Below, in pieces: positions 55,829-64,000 of a DNA stretch of 64,000 nucleotides. The DNA comes from Adiantum capillus-veneris (taxonomy: Eukaryota; Streptophyta; Polypodiopsida; Polypodiales; Pteridaceae). Both the position numbers and the translations under genes were made by a program. Location: assembly GCA_014529385.2 (NCBI GenBank), contig CM043958.1, positions 78,046,669 to 78,110,668 on the forward strand, given 5' to 3'. Below the pieces are notes generated by a model that saw nothing but the letters and a program-made list of their open reading frames with translations, was not told where the DNA came from and ran no database searches. How positions within the stretch are numbered: position 1 is the first letter of the stretch; the number at the start of each line of letters is the position of its first letter.

Positions 55829-56138
55829 GGTAAAGGTTGCACTTGATGTGAAAACTGCCCGAAAATAGGAGAAACGGAGCGGGAACAACCTGTGCTATAT
55901 AGCACAAACCGTAAAAGACTATAACGCACATGTTACGCAGAAAACGGCACTGACAAAAATTCTTCACAAAATGATGAAATAGCCTGTGCAGTACTGCCTG
56001 TACTGGAAACGGAGGCCGAAATGAGCCCAAATCAAAATTCTGAGCAGACCTGCGAACGCTCGCCAAAGCTCACTGAAATCGGAGAAAGTGAGCAGGCGTG
56101 TGCTGGAGCAGTTGGCGACTAAGCCTGGGAGGACGCAA

Positions 56139-56153
56139 CCTGCTCTGATACCA
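56139..56153 (-). other. Primer-binding site of the copia element
   Basis: The minus strand reads TGGTATCAGAGCAGG, the complement of the 3' end of initiator Met tRNA, two bases after the LTR end. Confidence 0.9.
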
Positions 56154-56155
56154 AT

Positions 56156-56374
56156 TGTTGGAATTAGGGTTGCAGAGAAACACACACAGCTTGGATAAGA
56201 CGAAGGAAGCTCAAGGCACACAATAGAGAGTGTGTTACTTAGTGTGCAATGGGTAGCCCTAGAGTGATGGGCGTATTTACAATGCACGGGGGAAAAAACC
56301 TCCTAAAGAGGGAAAAAATGCCCCGGCGGTCCTAGTGTGTTCACACACATCACTACCACATGTATATGGTAACA
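56156..56374 (-). repeat. 5' LTR of the copia element (219 bp)
   Basis: TGTTGGAATT ... TATGGTAACA, matching the two copies at 51072 and 51286. A 12 bp segment (AAAGATAGATAG region) is shortened relative to them. Confidence 0.9.
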
Positions 56375-56379
56375 AAAAG
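56375..56379. other. Target-site duplication AAAAG (right)
   Basis: Pairs with 51067-51071. Confidence 0.75.
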
Positions 56380-56696
56380 TTCTTATGCAAATACTTTCCT
56401 TTCGTTTTATGCTAGTTGTCTTTTAACCAGTTTTTATTTTTATATAAGTATTATCTATAACACATCAAAACACACACACACACACTTGGAAAGTAGAGAT
56501 AAGTTCAATTTAAGAAGCCTATCCCACATGAGAAAACCCTTGCAAACGTAAACAAGAAGTAACAATGCATATAGTTAGAGTGTGAGAGATCAAAGGTACA
56601 AAGGTCTACTATTTTAAATTGTATTGAGTAGTCACCCTGCAAACCTTCAAATGTTAGTGAGAAACACTATTAATCTTGGGGGCTTCTACTCTAAGG
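56380..56696. other. No recognisable feature
   Basis: AT-rich flank with a short (CA)n tract near 56471. Confidence 0.4.
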
Positions 56697-56885
56697 TGTT
56701 AGGGTTCAAGCCAATTGGTCGGACACCCATCACATTGACCATACTAATCTTACCCATTCTTTTGATCATACATAACAATAAAGAGTAGTGAGGAAATTTT
56801 GAACCCTCATTAAGAGCTCCACCCACATCGTGCTCGTGTCTATTCTTCTTCTCCCTTTCACTTTTCATGCACCACACACTGTTCA
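56697..56885 (+). repeat. 5' LTR of a plus-strand copia relic (189 bp)
   Basis: It begins TGTTAGGGTTCAAGCC and ends CACTGTTCA, followed after two bases by TGGTATCAAATCC (56888-56900), a near-standard initiator Met tRNA primer site. Its start resembles the LTR of the minus-strand relic at 41633-41832. Confidence 0.65.
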
Positions 56886-57649
56886 AGTGGTATCAAATCC
56901 GTAGTGAAGGTCTTGCATCATTGCAACGTCACAATGGATATTGCGATGAAGCGGCAAAATTTTCAGCACTGTTTTGCAACAAAAATTTGATTGAGTAAAA
57001 GGTAGAGTTTTAACTCAATTGTTGGGTCTCTTCTTGAAAACATTGTGGTCTACAACTTTCCAATTAAAAGTTTTTCCAAATTTTGGACCTATTTTGTTGT
57101 ATGTTTGGTAGACTACCTGCAGGTTGAGGGATAGCTATAGATTTTTACAATTCTATTTTGACATATAATAACAGCTTGTTTTATGCCCATTCCCTCTAAT
57201 CTTGACCCTTTTTCTTTAGATCTACAACTTTGCAAAAGAAAGTTTCTACAAATTTTGAACGTTTGAGAGATATCGAATGACTAGCTGCATGGTAATTTGG
57301 AAGTTGCAGATAGATATGCAAAACATGTATGCAATTTGATCTCAATTTGATGCCAATTTGGTAGTCGTTCAATGATTTCTTTGAGCAGTATATGCCAATT
57401 TATTCCAAGAGAGCACTCTTAATACTTTATGTGTTGATCTTGTCTTAAGTTTTTCTTGCTCTGTACACTGGAGACTCTGCCAGATTTTCCTTCGAGCCCT
57501 CTTGTTTGCTTATCGCACTCTTTTGCATTGACATTGCAGTGATTTACTGAGTTTCTAGTTGAGATTTGCATATCTGAATAGGAGAGACTTTAGCAAAATT
57601 TCCGCAAAAATTTTGTCATAAATTTCTTGTCTCATTCTCTTGTATTTTC

Positions 57650-58256
57650 TCCTGTCAGTGGTTGGAACTTCTAGATTATTCTATCGAGGAGTTTGATGTC
57701 TTTGTCAGCAACACCATTGAAAGAGCTTAAAGAGGGTGTTTACACTGATGAGTAGGAGGAGCTTGATGCTCGTGCTATGGAGACCATTCGTTGCCTACAC
57801 CTTGGTGAGTCCATTTTCTTTATGATTATGAACAAAACTACTACAAAGAAATTATGGGAGTCATTATGCTCATCTTGGAATGGTAAGAGTGCCTCAAAAC
57901 AAGTGTTTCTCATGAGGACGCTTATGCGTTTGACCATGAAGGAAGGTAGTAGTGTTAATTCCCACTTAAATGAGTTCCATAGCTTGTTTACGCAATTGAC
58001 TGCTAAAGGCCTGAAGTTCAATGATGAAATGAAAGTCATTTTCTTGTTATGCTCTTTTGCCTGCATCATGGTGTTGCGGGAGCGAATCACACCACCCATA
58101 AAGTGCATTCAACACAACCTAGATCAACATAATGTCAATCGAGGACACAGATGCCACAATAGGCACACGGAGGAAATCTTGTTAGCTTGTCAGGCTGAGA
58201 CCATCCTACACATACAACACTCTGGTAGGCCAACTAAACCACAACCTAGAGTCTAA
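57650..58256 (+). pseudogene. gag: Copia relic: gag fragment
   Basis: The frame reads LDARAMETIRCLHLGESIFF, KTTTKKLWESLCSSWNGKSA, FLMRTLMRLTMKEGSSVNSH and NEFHSLFTQLTAKGLKFNDE, the UBN2-type copia gag. A TAG near 57751 and a frame change after LLCS (about 58055) break it. The 750 bp leader (56901-57650) holds no gene. Sequence after 58256 is not recognisable as this element, so pol is missing. Confidence 0.7.
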
Positions 58257-58485
58257 CTACTCTCAACTACACCACCTATCACACACACGGAAGGAAACTC
58301 ACTAAAACATACCAAAATCGTACGAAACTTAAGGAACACCATCTCCTCACTAGGATACACCTGTCCCTAAGCCTCTACACTCAAAATCCTAGCTCTAGAC
58401 CCATCTACAAAAAACGCATATGAAGACAGAGCAGAATCCTAAAAGTGCCCAAAACTGAAATTTATGAGTACCTATGTGTATCTTA

Positions 58486-59010
58486 TGTTGCCATGATTCT
58501 AATGACTACTTGCAGATAGAAAATAGACATCATTTAATATACTTACGACCACAAGTAGCTCGTAGATGCAGGAGCGCATATGCTCCGTTCCACGAGGAAT
58601 GCTTGGCGTTGTCGCATAGCTCTTACTGGGTGTACCGCCATGGTGCAGTTGGATCTCCAATGTGATGAACGAGCGGGGAGTAGCTCTAGGATGAATCTCA
58701 CGCTCTCTCTCTTCCTCTCTCACACACAGTCAACGGCAGCGCTAAACTTATGGTTATGATAAAAGTTGTGTGTACAAAAGTGACTAGGTACCTTATATAC
58801 TAAGGTCACCTTAGGTTAATCTTAAAATAGAGTTGAGGGGTCAAATGGCTGGGTATTTACAATGTGGAAGTGTCATTGCACCCCGGCTTCTGCAATTAGA
58901 CTAGCTACTTATTACAAATGATGTTTCCAACCATAATCCGTAGCATTCCATAACTCTCAGAAGATAAGGCTTTATTGAGTTATGCCGTGTTGTTGACCTA
59001 GCCGTCAACA
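58486..59010 (-). repeat. 3' LTR of the minus-strand gag/protease element (about 525 bp)
   Basis: On the plus strand it ends GCCGTCAACA, followed by CTCCCTCCCTCCGCG, which on the minus strand is a polypurine tract (CGCGGAGGGAGGGAG). The other end is placed at TGTTG (58486) by terminal symmetry TGTTG/CAACA. The minus strand has GTATATAAGG at 58791-58800. The left border is less certain than the right. Confidence 0.6.
58791..58800 (-). promoter_or_regulatory. TATA box in the LTR at 58486-59010
   Basis: GTATATAAGG on the minus strand, about 210 bp from the LTR start, a usual U3 distance. Confidence 0.55.
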
Positions 59011-59729
59011 CTCCCTCCCTCCGCGATCATGTCGTCCCTGACATGACCTGGTTGTCGATGTCGGTGCGGTCTTTGTTGTCGTTTGGATGATGTGAAGAAA
59101 CTATAGGCTGTAGCCTTTGCACGAGCTTGTCATGTTTGTCCAATCCGATGTACATAGTCTTCACATGATTCAAGAAAATCATAATTGATGATGAACTTTA
59201 TGTCCTTCACATCCATTCTCAGATGAAGCATATGTTTCTATCATCATAGGTCAATTCTAAAACTATGTACACTATACACATGTCCCTAGGGGCTCATATA
59301 TGGATTTTGTCCCCATACTTCTCTTGTAACTCTACTATGAGGGCATATATTCTGAATTTTGTCAAGAAATCATCACAATCAAACGCAAAAATTCAATACA
59401 ACTCACAAAGCATTGCCCTCTAATATTCATAATACTAGATCCGCATTTAGAATGCCTCCCCCCCTCCTATTTGGAGTCCTCCTTGACGACAGGGCAATCA
59501 AAAATTGTGCCTATGCAGGCCTTGTAATGTAGCTCTATTATGCATACACAGTCAATGGAAAATATTTATGATGCTCAAGATGTGGGTATAAGTAATTTGC
59601 TTATTGGCATTTGCTGACGAGGCTTCCTATTCTAAGCAATGTGATTTTCTTTGAAACTCCTGTGTCATTTGCTTGATGGAAGGCTGTAGATCTTTTCAAA
59701 GGCTTACTTATCTGTTCGATGTTTCTTTG

Positions 59730-60671
59730 GAATCCAGTTTAGCCTTGTGGTTGGTTGTTGATTTGGCATTCTTCCTTAGAGTGGGTTCTCTGCTAACTGT
59801 ATTGTAACCGTAGGAGAAATTGGAAGAATTCAAGCGGTGGTGCAGTAACAACAGTGTTATTGGCTTCCTTTGGGACCCACTTCTTTGTGATTACTAGCTG
59901 TTGTGTTGATGTTGGTTGTTTGGGAACCCATACTTGTCCATGGTTCGTTTGTGTTTGAAGAGACTTCTTTGGGATCCACCTTGTCTTTGTGTGAGTCAGC
60001 AGCGGTCTTTGATTCAGCTCTTGTACTCTTGGTCGAGGACGAGATTCAGACTTTGGGAGTTGACAATTTAACCGTTTTGGAATCAAAATGAACTCCTGGC
60101 CTCTTTGTGCTTGAGTCAACTTTTTTGAAACTCAAATCTGAGTTGTGGAAGCTTGCAACTTTGTGTTTTTCTTAGTTGTTCTTGCAGACTTTAACTATTT
60201 TCCTTTTGGTGTTGGATCTTGTGATTTTTTGTTAGAGATCTTTGTGTTCTTGATCCATACCTGCTTTTGGCCAATCTAGCTCTTTGGTATCCACATTTGT
60301 CAAACTTTTTGGTTCTGACTCTTTGTTCTTTTCTTTTGGCCTTTCTTGGTTGTTATTGAAGGTGCTAGTGATCGTGATTATCTGAGTTGTTGGTAGGGGA
60401 TGTCATATGAATCATCACTATCATTGCTATCCTCAACAAGGTTGCATTCTAGCACTTTCCCTTTGTGATTTGACTATTTATGGAAAGTTACTGTCTCTTT
60501 GCCCTTGGATTGTTGTTTATGGGATGAATTTGGTATCCACTTGATTTGAGAGTTGGTAGCTCGTTGACATGGTTGTGTTCTTCTTAGGGTTGAGTCTTTT
60601 CTTTCTATATAGGATCCACGTATGAGGGTTCTTGTTGCAGTTTCGTTTCCACAGCGGATTTTGGAATCCAC
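59730..60671 (-). pseudogene. W(I/V)PK repeat region of the gag/protease element
   Basis: At least seven W-I/V-P-K motifs lie on the minus strand: LNWIPK (about 59735), KKWVPK (59866), VWVPK (59927), RWIPKK (59967), MWIPKS (60287), KWIPNS (60532) and WIPKS (60663), in two or three frames because of shifts. The segments between them are rich in Thr, Gln, Lys and Asn. There is no RT or integrase motif. Function unknown; it could be a structural or nucleic-acid-binding tail. The minus-strand frames 60119-59793 and 60780-60474 are pieces of it. Confidence 0.5.
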
Positions 60672-60703
60672 ATCTAATGCACGTTATTCTTGTAGTGATG
60701 ACA

Positions 60704-61228
60704 TTAGTTCTTGTAGTTATTCTTGTAGTGATGACATTGGTTCTTGGGTTTCTGATTTGGACAATCATAAAACCGCACATTAGTTAAAGTTTTGTGCTTA
60801 TCACCTGTTGGGTCGTTCAGATTTCCGTTGTTGGTATCTTCTTGAAGCTCTAAGTGTTCTACAGAGTCGTAGAACTTGTCTTCTTCTTCATCTTTGTTTT
60901 CCTGGATTACACTCACTGCAAAGTAAGGAACGACATCAAAGCCATCTTCATCACAAAACTTCATTGTTGGACTTTCTTGAATAGTGCACACATCCAGAGT
61001 AGCCAAGATGTGTTCCCATCCATGTGGCTCTAATTCTTCCTTAGGAAAGGGTTCTGGGATATAATCCTCATCTTCAATTGCCCTTTCTAGGATGCCTTCC
61101 TCTCGTGTTAAGATTTCGCATTGTGAATCTCCATATATCCACAGTTCTTTAGGCTTTCCCAACCATGCTGGAAGTCCTGATCTTGCTACGGTAACGGAAT
61201 CAAACTCTTCCATAGGTGCTCTTGTCAC
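60704..61228 (-). pseudogene. Acidic region after the protease
   Basis: The frame reads APMEEFDSVTVARSGLPAWL, GKPKELWIYGDSQCEIL, then an acidic part (EEDKFYDSVEHLELQEDTNN). It is joined to the protease by a one-base shift at about 61225-61232. In gypsy elements such a spacer precedes RT, but here no RT follows. Near its end a 30 bp segment (TTCTTGTAGTGATGACATT) is duplicated at 60687-60740. Confidence 0.55.
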
Positions 61229-61232
61229 ATTT

Positions 61233-61763
61233 TTAGTCTTGGACCATTTTCAGTTGTTGCATGAATGGTCTTCCTAGAATAATGTCATAGTTGTTCTTCT
61301 TGCCAAAGTCAACAATAGCAAAGGTTTGCGCATATTCAGTTCCACAAGAAGTAACAACTGCTTTTTCTAGCAGTCCAATGGGCCTTTCCATGCGTCTGTT
61401 TGCAAGCTGCAATTTCATTCTTGTAGCCCTCATTGCTGGTTTTCTCCATTTTTTCCAGACCTCTTTTGTTGCAATGGAAACGTCGGTTCCACTGTCAAGG
61501 ATTGCCATGGTTTTCACACCTTGGAATTCCACAGGAAGAGTGGTGTTCCCATTTTCTCCCTCATAATACTCTCCTACCTTATCTAAAGGCACTGGCCTAG
61601 TGTTTAGCTGAGGCATTTCAAGCTCTCTGATCCCTTCCTCGATTTGAGTCATTGGTTTTTTAACACCAAATTTCTCTAGGCATTTTCCCACAGTAGCCCA
61701 CATGTTTGGTCGTATTTTGAGCAACTCGGCTAACGTTATCGTACATGTGACTGGTGTCGACAA
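61233..61763 (-). pseudogene. Retroelement aspartic protease
   Basis: The frame includes ITLAELLKIRPNMWATVGKC (the same linker seen before the proteases of the two gypsy elements), then VEFQGVKTMAILDSGTDVSI with a standard DSGT active site, and NNYDIILGRPFMQQLKMVQD with the second conserved motif. About 110 residues lie between the two. No stop is seen inside. It is the best preserved part of the element. Confidence 0.75.
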
Positions 61764-61904
61764 AATGTATATTAGCCCTTTTGAATCAATGACCTTGTTA
61801 GGAGACAGTCTCTATGATGGGACTGCAATAACATCTGACTTGGCCTCGTGCTCTCCCATATAGGATGGTAGTGTTCTTAGCGAATGGGGTTGATTGTCCA
61901 TAGA

Positions 61905-62584
61905 CTATACAGATCCTTTGTCTCCCCAATACGATTCCACTTCTAGGTTCATTTGAGATCCAGCTTCAAATTCCTCTATTGGTGGAAGAGACACGCCTCT
62001 TTCATCACCCGATTGGTTTTCTCGTCTGCTTATCTCACTTGCTTCATTGGCCTCTCTCACTTGTTTCCACAATTTGTCAAGACCATCTATTTCTTTACAA
62101 CTATCAGGTATAGCTATGTGAAATCCCTCAAAAGGGTTATCCATGGTATTCAACACTATCCTTGGTTCTAATGTTGAGTTCTTGAGCTTTTTTGCTCATG
62201 ACTGGAATTTGGCTCTTTTTGTTCCTGGTTTGGTTGGGTTATTGGTGTAGTTGGGAGATGGATGACACCCTCAGGTTTTTCAACAACTAGTGGTTCTAGT
62301 AAAGCTTGGGCTTTTTGAATCATTTTCTTGCACATTTCAAGCCTGTCCTTTTCTAGTTCCGCATATGGATATGTCATCCATCTCTTCTTGGGTTTGGTTG
62401 TTTTTGAGCCGTGTTTCATAGTCTTTTAGGAGGTTGTCTAAATGCTCATTAACTTTCTCGACCAACACTGATCCTCTTGAGCTATCACTTTTTGCTCACT
62501 TTCTATTGATGGTTCTATTGGAGGTTGAGATGCCTCTGTAAGAGAAGGTGCAACCCTCTTCTCATGTTGTCTTATCTTCTCTTA
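61905..62584 (-). pseudogene. Gag-like region, C-terminal half
   Basis: Two minus-strand frames: KKRWMTYPYAELEKDRLEMC and PLVVEKPEGVIHLPTTPITQ (62419-62168), then NPFEGFHIAIPDSCKEIDGL and LDKLWKQVREANEASEISRR (62156-61905). Between them and the preceding frame there are stops and at least one shift near 62440. No zinc knuckle was found. Confidence 0.45.
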
Positions 62585-64000
62585 ATCTTGAGTAAGCTTC
62601 TCAGCTAGGGATTTTTTCTCTCGTTCCTTACGTGCTTTCATCCTAGCCTTTCTAGCTTTCCAGTTATTCCATTTGCTCTTGTTTTTTTGACTAGGTGCAG
62701 CAGTTTTTGGTTCACCCGTCTCTAGACTTGCGTCAATTTTTGTTTTCTCTGTCTCTAGGTTCTCAATAGATTCCTTTCGAGCTTGCGCTCTCGTAACTAC
62801 TTGAACTCGTATGATGTTTTTATTTTTTGAGCTACTGGGTAGCTGAACAATTCCTGAGACATTCGTTGTGATCTTTTTGACTCGGTTAGGGTTTTCTAGA
62901 CAATTGGGGATCAAGTGAATGACACCATAGTCAAGAAAATAGGCATTCACTTGAGTGATCTCCGTCTGAAGACATTGTTTGACCAAGTGGTTATCACGGC
63001 TTTTGTGACAATCTATCTCCGGTTGAGGAGCTTCTTCTTCCAATTCCTCTTGGCTGTAAATAGGCTCTGACCTAGCTAAGCCTCTATTAGCAATGAACTG
63101 CAATGTCCTTTCGTCCATCTCGTATCTTCTTTCTTCAGGTCGAAACGCAAGAGATGGAGGTTGTCAATACCTCACCACTCCGTGTGTTTCTCTCATCTTC
63201 TGTCGCTTCAAGGGGCGGTACCCACTTTGGTAGTTATAATACATTGGAGTTGGTACTAGTGAATGTTTGTTAGATACTTCCATCATCAGCGTGTATCTCA
63301 TGTCTATAGGCATTCTAGCACCCGGAAGTGGAGTTTGTCTTGCAACTCCTACTGGTCCTGGCGCATTCCCCATAGAGTATCTAGGTGGAGTAGGTGCTAC
63401 TAGAATAGGTTGTAGATACCTCTCCTTAGCATTTTCCATGCCGTAGTAATAGTCTTCTCTTGTATGGTTTGTCCATTTTCTGTCAATCTCGCACCATAGA
63501 GGTTCTTGGAGATTAGAATTAACTAGAAGAGCAAGTCTCTGAGCTAATCCTTCTATAAGCTTCATTTGCTCACTAGATATCTTTGGCTTAATTGTGGGTT
63601 GGATTCTTGGTGAATCACTCCTCTGAGAAGATGTCTTACTCTCACTCTTAGTATCATATCTTCTCAAGGTTATGCTCTGATTTGGATAGGAGTAGTTTAT
63701 AGGGGGTGGTGATGGTACATATGGTCCTGTTGGGACCGGAATTCCACCTCTATAAAAGTCATGCTCTATGGCTACATTTGGGTATAGCCATGGTCCATTA
63801 GGCAGATTCACTTGAGGAGGCATGCCTGCCATCTCTGTGATCACTTCATCTCTCATTATCGCTCTAGAAGGGAATCCAGGTGGCTCCCTTTTTGGAATTC
63901 TTGTAGGAATTCTCATGTTTGGTGGAGATGTATGTGGTCCTTCATTGACCAAACATCCACGTCTTTCTAGTGCATTGTGTGGGTTTGTGTCAAAATATGG
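62582..64000 (-). pseudogene. gag: Gag-like polyprotein, N-terminal part (runs off the window)
   Basis: The minus frame is open from the right edge to TGA 63164-63166 and then continues in frame to TAA 62582. It reads PNMRIPTRIPKREPPGFPSR, NLPNGPWLYPNVAIEHDFYR, SSEQMKLIEGLAQRLALLVN, then ERTLQFIANRGLARSEPIYS, VKQCLQTEITQVNAYFLDYG, QVVTRAQARKESIENLETEK, and a Lys/Arg-rich tail (KWNNWKARKARMKARKERE). The Pro/Tyr-rich start and basic tail suit a gag-type nucleic-acid-binding protein, but I cannot name the domain. The single in-frame TGA is likely a CGA-to-TGA change. Confidence 0.5.

Noticed and set aside
1-64000. tRNA, rRNA or other structured RNA genes
   Set aside because: No cloverleaf-like set of arms or rRNA signature was seen on reading; a covariance-model scan would be decisive but could not be run.

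Overview
The window is plant nuclear DNA. It holds spliceosomal introns with GT-AG borders, several nested LTR retrotransposons, a LINE fragment, foldback repeats and many microsatellites. No intact conserved housekeeping gene is visible. The gypsy elements carry two RNase H domains, which is a land-plant (Tat-type) trait. A repeat-rich, probably non-flowering plant with a large genome (fern, lycophyte or gymnosperm) is my guess, but the species cannot be fixed from the sequence.

Layout. 1-8037: a decayed Tat-like gypsy element (gag, protease, RT, two RNase H domains, integrase, about 2.0 kb 3' LTR), preceded by a twice-repeated unknown peptide. 8038-9830: foldback tandem repeats split by a LINE fragment with a 12 bp target duplication. 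10270-11420: tandem duplications. 11413-32418: four degenerate genes that I cannot assign to a standard plant family: D (+ strand, 11.4-13.2 kb), A (- strand, 15.8-13.25 kb), B (- strand, 28.8-27.0 kb, an FCP1/NIF-like HAD phosphatase) and C (- strand, 32.4-30.55 kb). A 9.87 kb gypsy element with both LTRs (16996-26865) sits between A and B. Short palindromes (TATGCTAATTAGCATA) form arrays in the spacers upstream of A (16.2-16.97 kb) and B (28.86-30.26 kb).

32.6-41.83 kb: remnants of several retroelements in both orientations: a minus-strand gypsy gag with an Arg/Ser-rich tract, a chromodomain gypsy relic, and a minus-strand copia relic with one recognisable LTR. 41.87-47.65 kb: a second, 5'-truncated but better preserved copy of the first gypsy family. 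47.7-50.5 kb: a minus-strand LTR-like region. 51.07-56.38 kb: a nearly complete minus-strand copia element with a perfect AAAAG target duplication and an extra tandem LTR. 56.7-58.26 kb: a plus-strand copia relic. 58.49-64.0 kb: a minus-strand LTR element with gag-like and protease frames, repeated W(I/V)PK motifs and no RT or integrase; it runs off the window.

Almost every coding frame is broken by stops or frameshifts, so the window mostly records decayed mobile DNA. The part that does not fit a known class is the D/A/B/C cluster with palindromic spacer arrays.
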